Assembly (NCBI GenBank): GCA_002706605.1
Contig: PALT01000005.1
Span: forward strand, 62,001 to 126,000
DNA: 64,000 bases
Origin: Rhodovulum sp.
GTDB taxonomy: Bacteria; Pseudomonadota; Alphaproteobacteria; Rhodobacterales; Rhodobacteraceae
Direction: 5' to 3'
The notes beneath the pieces were generated by a model, which did not search any database, was not told where the DNA came from, and saw only the letters and a list, made by a program, of their open reading frames with translations. Positions 16,428 through 24,518 of the stretch are shown here, one piece after another; positions within the stretch are counted from its first letter, which is position 1; every line of letters starts with the position of its first letter. Position numbers and translations under genes: made by a program.

Positions 16428-17515
16428 CCCAACCGATTATCGACCTGCGCGATGTGCAGAAATTCTATGGCGATTATCACGCGCTGCGCGGGATCACGGC
16501 GACCATCGGGCAGGGGGAATTCTTTTCCCTGCTGGGGCCGTCGGGCTGTGGCAAGACGACCTTGCTGCGCACCATCGCGGGGTTTGAGGACCTGTCGTCG
16601 GGCACCGTCCTGATCGGCGGACAAGACATGGCGCGGGTGCCCGCGAACCAGCGGCCCACGAATATGGTGTTCCAGTCCTATGCGATCTTCCCGCACCTCA
16701 GCGTCGCGCAAAACGTCGGGTTCGGTCTGCGCCGTGCGGGTCTGGATAAGGCGACGTTGGCCGCGCGCGTGGAGGAGGCGTTGGAGATGGTGGGCCTGTC
16801 GGGCTATGGCAAACGCTCGGCCCATGCCCTTTCGGGGGGGCAGCGTCAGCGCGTCGCGCTTGCCCGCGCCCTGATCCTAAAGCCCAAGGTTCTGTTGCTG
16901 GACGAACCCCTGTCGGCGCTGGACAAAAAGCTGCGCGAACAGATGCAGGTCGAACTGATCCGTCTGCAGCGTCTGGTCGGGATCACCTTTATCCTTGTGA
17001 CCCATGACCAAGAAGAAGCGCTGGTCATGTCCGACCGCATTGCGGTGATGTTTGACGGCCAGATTGCCCAGTTGGACGATCCCGAAACCCTGTATCGGCG
17101 TCCCAAAACCCACCGTGTCGCGGATTTCATCGGCATGATGAATTTCCTGCCCGCGCGGATTTTGTCCGAGGACGGGGAGCGCGCGACGCTGGAAATCTCG
17201 GGGCTTGGCCGGACCGAATTTGACCTTGGCACCTGTCCCACGGCCACGGCGGGGCCGGACGGAACGGCGGTGGGGCTGCGTCCCGAAACCCTGACCCTGT
17301 TGTTTGACGGGCAAACCGCCACGGGCCGTCAGGTCATCGGCACGGTCGAAGAGGTCGTCTATTACGGCGATATGACGTACTACGACATCCGGCTGCCCGA
17401 TGGGGATCAGGTGGTGCGTGTGTCGATGCGCAACCTGTTTGGCCGTCCGGTTCTGGAGATCGGCGCGCCCGCGCGTTTGTCGTGGGATCCGGGCGCGCTT
17501 GTGCTGTTTCGCTAG
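16424..17515 (+). CDS. ABC transporter ATP-binding protein, polyamine-type (PotA-like)
   Basis: A 363-residue ATPase. Walker A is GPSGCGKTT (residues about 39-47), the ABC signature LSGGQRQRVALARAL, Walker B VLLLDEPLSALD and the switch His in VTHDQEEAL. A C-terminal TOBE domain begins near residue 270. The GTG start at 16424 overlaps the permease stop and gives the expected N-terminus VTQPIIDLRDVQKFYGDYHAL. The 3' end overlaps the convergent tetR gene by 4 bp. Confidence 0.93.
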   Translation: MTQPIIDLRDVQKFYGDYHALRGITATIGQGEFFSLLGPSGCGKTTLLRTIAGFEDLSSGTVLIGGQDMARVPANQRPTNMVFQSYAIFPHLSVAQNVGFGLRRAGLDKATLAARVEEALEMVGLSGYGKRSAHALSGGQRQRVALARALILKPKVLLLDEPLSALDKKLREQMQVELIRLQRLVGITFILVTHDQEEALVMSDRIAVMFDGQIAQLDDPETLYRRPKTHRVADFIGMMNFLPARILSEDGERATLEISGLGRTEFDLGTCPTATAGPDGTAVGLRPETLTLLFDGQTATGRQVIGTVEEVVYYGDMTYYDIRLPDGDQVVRVSMRNLFGRPVLEIGAPARLSWDPGALVLFR

Positions 17516-18129
17516 GCGTCGAGCGGCAGCAGGCCAAGACCGCGCAGGTAAATGCCGATCCCGCTTTCTAGCAGGTCCTCGGGCGAAAACTGGGTCCGTG
17601 CGCCCGGATTGCCACGGGCATAGAGTTCGACCACCCCGTGGCTCATCGCCCAGATATGGGCGGAAAACATCGCCGCAGGGGGGCGACGGTCGGCGGGCAG
17701 GCGTTGCAACAGATCCTGCGCGGCGCGTTCCAAAATGCCGCTGGCACGGGTGGCGACGCGCGCCAGTTCGGCGTTGGAATTCAGGGACAGCCCGCTTTCA
17801 AACATCGCCATATAGTGGCCCGGATGTTTGCGTGCAAAGGCCAGATAGGCGCGGCCCGTGGCGCTAAAGCTGGCCGAGGCCGAGGGCTGGCCGCTCTCAT
17901 AGGCGTATTCCATCAGGTCGGCGAAAATCTCGTACCCCTGACGGGCGACCTCAATCAACAGATCCTCACGGCCCTGAAAATGGCGGTACACGGCGGCGGG
18001 GGTGACACCCGCCTTTTTCGCCGCCTCGCTGAGGGTAAAGCCGGTCGGGCCTTTCTCCTCAATCAGGCCAAGGGCGGCATCGACCAAGGCCTGTTTCAGG
18101 TTGCCGTGGTGATAGCCGCGTTTAGGCAT
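17512..18129 (-). CDS. TetR family transcriptional regulator (WHG-type C-terminal domain)
   Basis: A 205-residue repressor. The N-terminal HTH is [29 protein letters not shown] (residues about 34-62). The C-terminal ligand domain includes [14 protein letters not shown] and [16 protein letters not shown], typical of the WHG subgroup. The ligand and targets are unknown. Its start overlaps the end of ppk2 by 8 bp, so it is the last gene of the minus-strand operon running from about 21.7 kb. Confidence 0.88.
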   Translation of the reverse strand: MPKRGYHHGNLKQALVDAALGLIEEKGPTGFTLSEAAKKAGVTPAAVYRHFQGREDLLIEVARQGYEIFADLMEYAYESGQPSASASFSATGRAYLAFARKHPGHYMAMFESGLSLNSNAELARVATRASGILERAAQDLLQRLPADRRPPAAMFSAHIWAMSHGVVELYARGNPGARTQFSPEDLLESGIGIYLRGLGLLPLDA

Positions 18130-18988
18130 TCCAGATCTCCGGCCCGCCGCAAATCGCCGGATCGGGCGTGGCGACGACCGCGTGGTCCTTGCCGGCGTAA
18201 TCGACCTGCGCCAGAACGGCGCGGATCGCGGCCAGACGGGCGCGACGTTTATCGTCCGAGCGCACCACGGTCCACGGCGCGGTGGCGCTGTGGGATGTGC
18301 TCAGGGTCTCATCAATCGCGGCTGTATAGGCGTCCCAACGGTTCAACCCCTCAACGTCGATCCAGCTCAGCTTCCATTGTTTGAGCGGATCGCGCTCACG
18401 CTCCAAAAACCGGCGTAACTGTTCCGCGCGCCCGACGTTCAGCCACAGTTTGACCAGCGTGATGCCCTCATCGACGATCATCTGTTCAAATTCAGGGACT
18501 TGGGTAAAGAAATGCGCGCGCTGTTCCGGCGTGCAAAAGCCGAACACATGTTCCACCACGCCGCGGTTGTACCAGCTGCGGTCGAACAGGGCGATTTCGC
18601 CGCCCGCAGGCAGATGCGCGATATAGCGTTGAAAGTACCACTGGCTGGCCTCTTTGTCGGACGGTTTGGACAGGGCCACGACCCGCGCGACGCGTGGATT
18701 AAGGTTCTCGCGGAACCGTTTGATAGTTCCACCTTTTCCGGCGGCGTCGCGGCCCTCAAACACCACGGCGATCCGCGTGCCAGTCGCTTTGACATGGGCC
18801 TGTAGCTTGACCAGTTCGATCTGCAGCGCGGCCAGTTGGTCCTCATAGTCGGAACGCTTCATCCGGTCGTCATAAGGGTAATCGGTCAGGATCGGCCCCT
18901 TGGGGTCCTCGGCAATGGCGTCGCGCACGTCTTGGGGCGCGGCGTCAGTGTGGAATTTGGAAATGGCCCCATCGAACGGCAGCGACAT
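18122..18988 (-). CDS. ppk2: Polyphosphate kinase 2 family protein
   Basis: PPK2 enzymes move phosphate between polyphosphate and nucleoside di- or monophosphates. The 288-residue protein has Walker [18 protein letters not shown] (residues about 75-91), Walker B and lid residues [17 protein letters not shown] (residues about 145-161) and [15 protein letters not shown], which fit the one-domain PPK2 class. I chose the ATG at 18988 because CAGGAG lies 7 bases upstream; an ATG at 19015, overlapping the upstream stop (TAATG), would add nine residues. Confidence 0.92.
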   Translation of the reverse strand: MSLPFDGAISKFHTDAAPQDVRDAIAEDPKGPILTDYPYDDRMKRSDYEDQLAALQIELVKLQAHVKATGTRIAVVFEGRDAAGKGGTIKRFRENLNPRVARVVALSKPSDKEASQWYFQRYIAHLPAGGEIALFDRSWYNRGVVEHVFGFCTPEQRAHFFTQVPEFEQMIVDEGITLVKLWLNVGRAEQLRRFLERERDPLKQWKLSWIDVEGLNRWDAYTAAIDETLSTSHSATAPWTVVRSDDKRRARLAAIRAVLAQVDYAGKDHAVVATPDPAICGGPEIWNA

Positions 18989-19014
18989 TATATGCTCCTG
19001 TTTTTTTTTGGCCA

Positions 19015-19926
19015 TTATGACGCGGGATCGGCGGGGCGCAAACCCGCGCGTGTCGCGGCGCGCAAAATTGCATCGACCGTGGCCTGTGGCGCGACGTGGT
19101 GGGGCATGTGGCCTACATCGGGCAACATGGTCAGGCGGGCGTTCGGCGCAAGGCGTTCCAACACCTCGGAATGGATATGCGCGGGCACAATCGTATCCGC
19201 ATCGCCGTGTAGGATTTCAATGGGTATATCAAGGGATTGATAGCGTTTCTTCATGTCGATGACATGGGGTTTCAACCCGTTCACCTGACGCGCGTTGGCG
19301 CGGATCGTGTGGGGGCGCAGGGTCAGGTCGACCCCCACGTGATCCGCGTACCCATCGGGCACACCATTTGGTTCAAAGATGGACGTTACCGCGTTGATTT
19401 TAAAGGATTCGGGCAGGAATCGAGAGATCAACGGGGGCAGGACCGCGCCGCCAATCCGGCTGGACGCAATGCTGTACCACGGGCCCAGACCACCGGGCCA
19501 CGGGGCGACCGCACCGGCCAGAGACACGACCGCGCCGACCCGTGCGGGATGGTTCAACGCCCACGCCATCGCAACCGCCCCGCCATAGGAATGGCCAAGG
19601 ACCACCGCGCGCTCAACGCCCAGCATCTCGGCCGCCTTGTCCAAGATTTCGGCCTGTTCAAACGGGGTTTCGCCGCGCGTATGCAACGGGTCGCTGTGCC
19701 CCAGACCGGGGCGGTCAAAAGCGATGACGCGGAAATCGCCCGTCAGCCGGTCGATCAGGTCAAAGGTGAAATCGCGCGTGTTGCCGCTTGCCCCGTGGAT
19801 CAGGATCAGGTCGGGACCGTCACCCGCCACATGGGCGTGCACCGCAAACCCGTCCACATGCAGGATCGGACCGGTCGGGGGATAGCGGGTCTCAGGCGTC
19901 TTCGGTTCCGATCTTGGCAAGGTCAT
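19015..19926 (-). CDS. Alpha/beta hydrolase
   Basis: A 303-residue alpha/beta-hydrolase fold protein. The nucleophile elbow is [16 protein letters not shown] (Ser in GHSYG), preceded by the oxyanion region [14 protein letters not shown]. The acid lies in [13 protein letters not shown] and the histidine in [11 protein letters not shown] near the C-terminus, completing the triad. The substrate is not predictable. The ATG at 19926 overlaps the end of metA by 35 bp and has no obvious ribosome-binding site, so it may depend on coupled translation. Confidence 0.85.
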   Translation of the reverse strand: MTLPRSEPKTPETRYPPTGPILHVDGFAVHAHVAGDGPDLILIHGASGNTRDFTFDLIDRLTGDFRVIAFDRPGLGHSDPLHTRGETPFEQAEILDKAAEMLGVERAVVLGHSYGGAVAMAWALNHPARVGAVVSLAGAVAPWPGGLGPWYSIASSRIGGAVLPPLISRFLPESFKINAVTSIFEPNGVPDGYADHVGVDLTLRPHTIRANARQVNGLKPHVIDMKKRYQSLDIPIEILHGDADTIVPAHIHSEVLERLAPNARLTMLPDVGHMPHHVAPQATVDAILRAATRAGLRPADPAS

Positions 19927-20824
19927 ATGGCGTGGTCTGATAAATTTCGTTGATCCAGTTGCCATATAGAAGGTGCGCGTGCGATCTCCAGCGGTTCATC
20001 GGCGGCTGGGACGGATCGTCGTCGGGATAATAGTTGTAGGGCACGTTGATCGGCGTGCCCGCAGCCACATCGCGATCATATTCCTGTTTCAACGTGTCGC
20101 TGTCATATTCAAAGTGGTTGAAGATATAAAGCGCACGGTGGCAGCTGTCCTGAACCAGACAGGGGCCAAGCTCATCACTGGCCAACAGGGTGCTCAGACC
20201 CTCGGTCGCGTCGACCTCATCCTGATGGATTTCGGTCCAGCGGCTGACGGGGATCAGGCATTGATCCGAGAACCCGCGCAGATAGGGCGAGGCGGGCGTG
20301 ACCGCGCGGTGCGGGAAACACCCGAACAGCTTATGGTCGATCACGTGCTTTTTGACGCCGTGGAAATAGTTGATCATCGCCATCCCGCCCCAGCACACGC
20401 CAAAGGTGGAATGCACATGGGTCTGGGTCCAGTCAAAGATCTGGCACAGCTCATCCCAATAGGTCACGTCGTTAAACGGCAGATGCTCAATCGGGGCGCC
20501 AGTGATGATCAGCCCGTCGAATTTCTCACCCGTGGCGCGCACCTCATCAAAGGGGCGATAGAAGGCCTCCATATGGGCGGGGGCGGTGTTCTTGGTTTCG
20601 TGCTCGGACATCCGGATCAGCGAGAATTCGATCTGGATCGGGGTGGCCCCGATCAGGCGGGCGAATTGCGTCTCGGTCTGGATTTTCTTGGGCATCAGGT
20701 TCAGCAACCCGATCCGCAGGGGGCGGATGTCCTGACGGTCTGCCGTTTGTGCGCCCATCACCATCACGCCTTCGCGCGAGAGCACGTCAAAGGCAGGCAG
20801 GTCACTGGGCAGTTTAATCGGCAT
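19892..20824 (-). CDS. metA: Homoserine O-acyltransferase MetA (probably acetyl-specific)
   Basis: MetA activates homoserine for methionine synthesis by acylating its hydroxyl. The 310-residue length is typical. Catalytic Cys144 lies in [13 protein letters not shown], and the histidine in the [10 protein letters not shown] region is conserved. The acyl-CoA specificity loop reads GAPIEHLPF: Glu at this place (position 111 in the literature numbering) goes with acetyl-CoA use, whereas Gly in E. coli MetA goes with succinyl-CoA. So acetyltransferase activity is predicted despite the usual name. It sits between a P-loop gene and a hydrolase on the minus strand. No SAM riboswitch fits the 39-bp upstream gap. 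Confidence 0.92.
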   Translation of the reverse strand: MPIKLPSDLPAFDVLSREGVMVMGAQTADRQDIRPLRIGLLNLMPKKIQTETQFARLIGATPIQIEFSLIRMSEHETKNTAPAHMEAFYRPFDEVRATGEKFDGLIITGAPIEHLPFNDVTYWDELCQIFDWTQTHVHSTFGVCWGGMAMINYFHGVKKHVIDHKLFGCFPHRAVTPASPYLRGFSDQCLIPVSRWTEIHQDEVDATEGLSTLLASDELGPCLVQDSCHRALYIFNHFEYDSDTLKQEYDRDVAAGTPINVPYNYYPDDDPSQPPMNRWRSHAHLLYGNWINEIYQTTPYDLAKIGTEDA

Positions 20825-20863
20825 TGGTCTGGTCCGTTTCTATGTCAGACGGGTGAGATAGGC

Positions 20864-21730
20864 CTATTTTCCGTGGGCCTCAAGGGTCTGGGCCAGCAGG
20901 CTCTCGAAATCTTCAGGGGATTTGACCCGCGCGACATCGTCGGCCGAGATCTTGATGCCCCAGTTTTTGGCCATATCGGCATAGCGCGGCTGCCGGTGGG
21001 CCAGAGCGCGCGCATAGGTCCAGCGCACGAACGCGTCGGGGTTCACCTGATCGGGCGTCGCGCCGGTCTGGGCCAGATAATCGTCCCACGCCGCATTCAG
21101 AAAGGCGGGTTGGTAATACATCGGCTTGGGTGCGCGGTCGAACCGGCGGATCAACTCCTCGGTATGATCCTCGGTGCCCTCGATCCAGACCATCAACAGG
21201 TTCTTTGACAGGGTGCTGAGAACCGGATCGTTGGGGTCGTTGGGGTCGACCACCTCACAGATCGAGCCGCCGCTATCACAGATGAAATTGTCATAGCCAT
21301 AGAGGTCCTTGGCGCGGTTCACGAAATGGGGCGTGTCCATCAGGGCCGCGATTTCGGAGACGCGGTGCTGTTCCTGACGGGCGCGGTATTCGTCAATCGG
21401 CAGCCCGCCCTTATCGGGGTTGCCCGGCTTGCCCAGATAGGTCGATAGCGGCGCAAGGTTTTCAAACGTGATGTTGGACGCGATCATAACGCTGTCAGAC
21501 AGCAACAATTCCCGCAGAAGGGGGACGCGCATCGCCTCACGCTTAAAGTTATCGGCGATGTATTCGCCCATGTAACGCGTGCCGATCCGGTAATCGACGG
21601 AATAGTGGAACCAGCCGCCTGCATCGCGCAGCATGTTCGACAAATAGGTTTTGCCCAGACCCGACATCCCGAACAAAAGGACGCGCTTTTCACTGGCCTG
21701 TTGCCATGCGGCGGACGACGAATAAAACAT
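20864..21730 (-). CDS. P-loop ATPase-like protein of unknown function
   Basis: A 288-residue protein with a clear Walker A motif, FGMSGLGKTYLSNML (residues about 20-34), close to the N-terminus. A kinase-like arrangement follows, with DYRIGTRYMGEYIADNFK and ICDSGGSICEVVD. It resembles proteins called ATPase in Rhodobacteraceae genomes, but I cannot name a reaction. GGGAGAGCAC gives a good ribosome-binding site for the ATG at 21730. It is 39 bp upstream of metA and likely the first gene of that operon. Confidence 0.75.
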   Translation of the reverse strand: MFYSSSAAWQQASEKRVLLFGMSGLGKTYLSNMLRDAGGWFHYSVDYRIGTRYMGEYIADNFKREAMRVPLLRELLLSDSVMIASNITFENLAPLSTYLGKPGNPDKGGLPIDEYRARQEQHRVSEIAALMDTPHFVNRAKDLYGYDNFICDSGGSICEVVDPNDPNDPVLSTLSKNLLMVWIEGTEDHTEELIRRFDRAPKPMYYQPAFLNAAWDDYLAQTGATPDQVNPDAFVRWTYARALAHRQPRYADMAKNWGIKISADDVARVKSPEDFESLLAQTLEAHGK

Positions 21731-21798
21731 GTGCTCTCCCCGATAATGGGACTGTCCTAGCCATCCGGTTCGGGCCGGTCAATTCCAAAGGTACGACC

Positions 21799-21832
21799 GA
21801 AAAACACCCCGCGCCACAGAGGCCGGGGTGTT
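21799..21832 (-). terminator. Rho-independent terminator of the FadL-like gene
   Basis: Arms AACACCCCG (21803-21811) and CGGGGTGTT (21824-21832) form a 9-bp stem. On the minus strand it is followed by a T run. It lies 25 bp beyond the porin stop. Confidence 0.88.
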
Positions 21833-21856
21833 CAGGATCAACGCGCGTGGCGTGGA

Positions 21857-22954
21857 TCAGAAGGTATAGGCGACCTTAAAGCCAACGGCGAGGCCCGAGT
21901 TATCCTCGAACTGACCCAGCGGCGTACCGGTGGCCAGAGGGTTCTGCGTGGTCGCATCGCCGATCCAGATATAGCGCGCACCGCCGGTGATCTCGATATT
22001 GCCGGTGGTGTAGGTCGCGCCGACGCTGAGGCTGGTAAACCCGTCTGTCGGGCCAAGGTTCGAGGAGAACCCGCCTTGGGATTCCTCATAGCCCAGCGAA
22101 ATCGCGCCCGACCAGTTCTCGTTGAACCGGCGACCGATTCCGATGTTATAGGTGAACACGTCCTCGTCATAGGAGACCAGAGGCGCGCCAAGCAGGCCCA
22201 CGAACTGGGTCGGGGCCACGTCGAATACTGTCCAATCGACCCAGCGCACCGAACCAAACAGCAACGTATCCGCCGCAACGCCGGTCTGGAACTCAAGGTT
22301 CACCGATTGCGGAACCTCGGTTTCAAAGGGGCTGGATGTGGTCGACCCGAACAGGGTCTCTGTCCCGACGAAATCGTGATTGATGGCCGAGTTATAGGTC
22401 AGCGCAACACGCGCTGCGATCTCGGGCTTTTCCCACGCGACACCGAGCACATAGCCAAAATCGCTCTCGGTGGTGGTTTGCAGGTCATAGTTCACGGGCC
22501 CAAGGCTGACGGTTACGTCGCCCGATCCCGCCTGATTTCGCAGACCGCCATAGACACTGATGTTGTTGTCGAACCGGTATTTGACCAGCGCCGTCACAGC
22601 CAGCGAGTCAAGCACCGCCGATGATCCGTCCAGCGGATAGGCCGGATCACCCGCATAGGTGATGTCCGCGCCCAGCGGCTGATCAATGATCAGTGCAACG
22701 TCGATGTTATCGGACAGTTTGGTTTTGTAGCCCAAGCTCGGCGATGTGAACGAATTCGCGACATCCCCCGTCGACGTGGTCGTGCCATCCTGAACGCCCG
22801 AGACGCTCGGGCTGACAAAGCCGAACGAAAACTCGGCATAGGTGCCTTCTTCGAACAGAATCGCGGTTGACTGGCTGCTGCGTTCAACACCGCCAGCGTA
22901 TACTGATTGCGCGCTAAGCAAGCCTAGCGCCACTCCTCCCAAAATGCGTTGCAT
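21857..22954 (-). CDS. FadL/OmpP1-family outer membrane transport protein
   Basis: A 365-residue beta-barrel with an N-terminal signal peptide (MQRILGGVALGLLSAQSVYA, cleavage after residue 20). Relatives carry long-chain fatty acids or aromatic hydrocarbons across the outer membrane. Alternating hydrophobic strands run to a C-terminal aromatic (KVAYTF), the usual signal for barrel assembly. I chose the ATG at 22954; a TTG seven codons upstream is in frame. The promoter region has TTGACG direct repeats that may be an operator. Confidence 0.87.
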   Translation of the reverse strand: MQRILGGVALGLLSAQSVYAGGVERSSQSTAILFEEGTYAEFSFGFVSPSVSGVQDGTTTSTGDVANSFTSPSLGYKTKLSDNIDVALIIDQPLGADITYAGDPAYPLDGSSAVLDSLAVTALVKYRFDNNISVYGGLRNQAGSGDVTVSLGPVNYDLQTTTESDFGYVLGVAWEKPEIAARVALTYNSAINHDFVGTETLFGSTTSSPFETEVPQSVNLEFQTGVAADTLLFGSVRWVDWTVFDVAPTQFVGLLGAPLVSYDEDVFTYNIGIGRRFNENWSGAISLGYEESQGGFSSNLGPTDGFTSLSVGATYTTGNIEITGGARYIWIGDATTQNPLATGTPLGQFEDNSGLAVGFKVAYTF

Positions 22955-23005
22955 TGTTTTTTCCCCGTATTGCAACTCTGCTCAAATGCTAGAGAAGTCA
23001 TCATA

Positions 23006-23033
23006 TTTGCGTCAATTCTTGACTTTGCGTCAA
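23006..23033 (-). promoter_or_regulatory. Promoter/operator candidate of the FadL-like gene
   Basis: TTTGCGTCAA occurs twice, 18 bp apart (23006-23015 and 23024-23033). On the minus strand the copies read TTGACGCAAA, which look like -35 boxes. The copy nearer the gene is followed after 18 bases by TAGCAT, a possible -10. TTGAC-TTTGC-GTCAA forms an inverted repeat across the second copy. Confidence 0.4.
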
Positions 23034-23051
23034 CATGTTGTGAGGTCAAGA

Positions 23052-23936
23052 TTACCTAGCGTTCAAACGGCTGTCACGTTTTGTTTCGGCCCGCAGATTG
23101 AGAAAATTCCCAATAATGATTAGGCCAGCCCCCAGAAAGACGATGCCGTCCAGACTTTCGTTATAGAAAAGGGCGCCGACGACGGCTGCAACCGGCAGGC
23201 GAACGAAATCCATCGGCATCACAATCACGGCAGGTGCACAGCGCAGCGCCTGTGTCAGACAAAAATGTGCGAACAATCCCGCGCAGCCGATCAACACCAG
23301 CCACGGTGCGGTGCGCAGATCGGGCAGGGTGATATCCCCGTCCCATCCCGCCATCGTGATCCCGAAGACTGCTTGCATCACGGTCAGCCAGAACAGGATC
23401 GACAGGATCGGTTCCGTCTGTGTCAGGCGTTTGGTGCAGATCGCCGTGCCCGCGAAACAGACCGCGGCAATGGCAATGGCGATGATCCCCGGATCAAGGT
23501 GGCCAAAGTCGGGGCGCGCAACGATCAGGATGCCGGTGAACCCCAGAATGGCCGCCGCGGCGCGGGGCAGGGTGATGCGTTCGCCCAGAAACAGGGGCGC
23601 CATCAAGGTGACCCATAGAGGGGCCGAGAATTCGATCGAAAACACCTGCGCCAACGGGATCAGGGTGATCGCGAAAAACCACAGGTTCTGTCCGGCAAAG
23701 TGCAAAAGGTTGCGCAGCGCATGCAGGCCAAGGCGCGCCCGTCGGATGTTCGCGGTCTGGCGCGTCACGAGGGCCACAGAGGTCACGATGCAAATGCCGA
23801 CAAGACTGCGGAACAGCATGATTTCAAACGTGTCCAGATCACCGGACACGGCGCGGCCCGCAACGGCCATCGAGGTGAACGACGCAATCGCACCCGTCAT
23901 CCAGACGGCTGCGGCCAAAGTCGGTGTAAGTGGCAT
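23052..23936 (-). CDS. DMT (EamA) family transporter
   Basis: A 294-residue inner-membrane protein with about ten predicted helices in two EamA repeats. It includes HALRNLLHFAGQNLWFFAITLIPLAQVFSIEFSAPLWV, typical of the family (first repeat), and a matching second half. Such proteins often export amino acids or metabolites; the substrate is unknown. The ATG at 23936 fits the family start. The longer frame upstream contains the small zinc-ribbon gene and was not used. A 9-bp inverted repeat lies just upstream. Confidence 0.87.
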   Translation of the reverse strand: MPLTPTLAAAVWMTGAIASFTSMAVAGRAVSGDLDTFEIMLFRSLVGICIVTSVALVTRQTANIRRARLGLHALRNLLHFAGQNLWFFAITLIPLAQVFSIEFSAPLWVTLMAPLFLGERITLPRAAAAILGFTGILIVARPDFGHLDPGIIAIAIAAVCFAGTAICTKRLTQTEPILSILFWLTVMQAVFGITMAGWDGDITLPDLRTAPWLVLIGCAGLFAHFCLTQALRCAPAVIVMPMDFVRLPVAAVVGALFYNESLDGIVFLGAGLIIIGNFLNLRAETKRDSRLNAR

Positions 23937-23951
23937 TAGAAAGATCCCAGT

Positions 23952-23983
23952 CTGACGACCCGAGTGGTGGTGCAGGTCGTCAG
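23952..23983. repeat. 9-bp inverted repeat between the zinc-ribbon and DMT genes
   Basis: CTGACGACC (23952-23960) and GGTCGTCAG (23975-23983) are perfect complements with a 14-base loop. They lie 15 bp before the DMT start and 16 bp after the zinc-ribbon stop. No T run follows on the minus strand, so it could be an operator or an attenuating hairpin rather than a normal terminator. Confidence 0.6.
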
Positions 23984-23998
23984 AGAAGGCCAGACTAT

Positions 23999-24172
23999 TT
24001 ACAAAACAGCAAGCCCAACCGCGACGATTATCGCGAAAATGGCAATAAGAGTTAGAACGACACACTCGGGCCGTTGTGTCGGTGCTTTGATCGTGTGGCA
24101 ATAGCCGCAGTCTGTGCCCGACAGACGCATTTTATGGCCGCACTCCGTGCACCGGAACATGCGAATAGTCAT
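23999..24172 (-). CDS. Small zinc-ribbon membrane protein
   Basis: A 57-residue protein, too short for many gene callers. Cys8, Cys11, Cys22 and Cys25 form two CxxC knuckles (CTECGHKMRLSGTDCGYC), a likely zinc ribbon. Residues about 37-57 (CVVLTLIAIFAIIVAVGLAVL) form one membrane helix at the C-terminus. The start is supported by GGGGA five bases before the ATG at 24172; the frame extends upstream without good signals. The zinc end probably faces the cytoplasm. I do not recognise a family. A perfect 8-bp inverted repeat lies at its promoter position (24188-24214). Confidence 0.65.
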   Translation of the reverse strand: MTIRMFRCTECGHKMRLSGTDCGYCHTIKAPTQRPECVVLTLIAIFAIIVAVGLAVL

Positions 24173-24518
24173 TTTTTCCCCATACATACTTTCGATAAAA
24201 TGCCCGTCGAAAGTAGGTGGATATTGCTGAGCAACTATCGGCTTGGCAACAGGTTTTTGAAAAATATAGCTTGGATTTGTCGCATTCGCGCCTGAGATCT
24301 TGATCTTTGGGCGACGCACCAAGGGGTGCATTTCTGCACGCTCGAGAATTCACCGGAATCGGGCAGGAGGTACAGGCGCACCGGGCAAAGTCGCAATGGT
24401 GTGAGTCGCGGATCCCGCCCTGCGCTGGTCAAAGAAAAAGCCGCCCGAACCGGTAGGTTGGGCGGCCAATGTTTTTCAGTGCCGGTTGTGACGCAGGGTC
24501 AGGACGGCGCGCGCGGGA
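24173..24518. other. Gene-poor 346-bp region upstream of the zinc-ribbon gene
   Basis: More AT-rich than its surroundings. It contains the inverted repeat ACTTTCGA/TCGAAAGT (24188-24214), a small GCACC/GGTGC hairpin near 24316-24329, and the guaA terminator at 24435-24466. I see no convincing gene. Confidence 0.6.
24435..24466 (-). terminator. Rho-independent terminator of guaA
   Basis: Arms GCCGCCC (24440-24446) and GGGCGGC (24460-24466), extended inwards by further pairs. On the minus strand the stem is followed by TTTTTC. It lies 53 bp after the guaA stop. Confidence 0.85.

Noticed and set aside
20825-20863. Possible SAM riboswitch before metA
   Set aside because: The gap to the upstream gene is only 39 bp and shows no pseudoknot-like arms.
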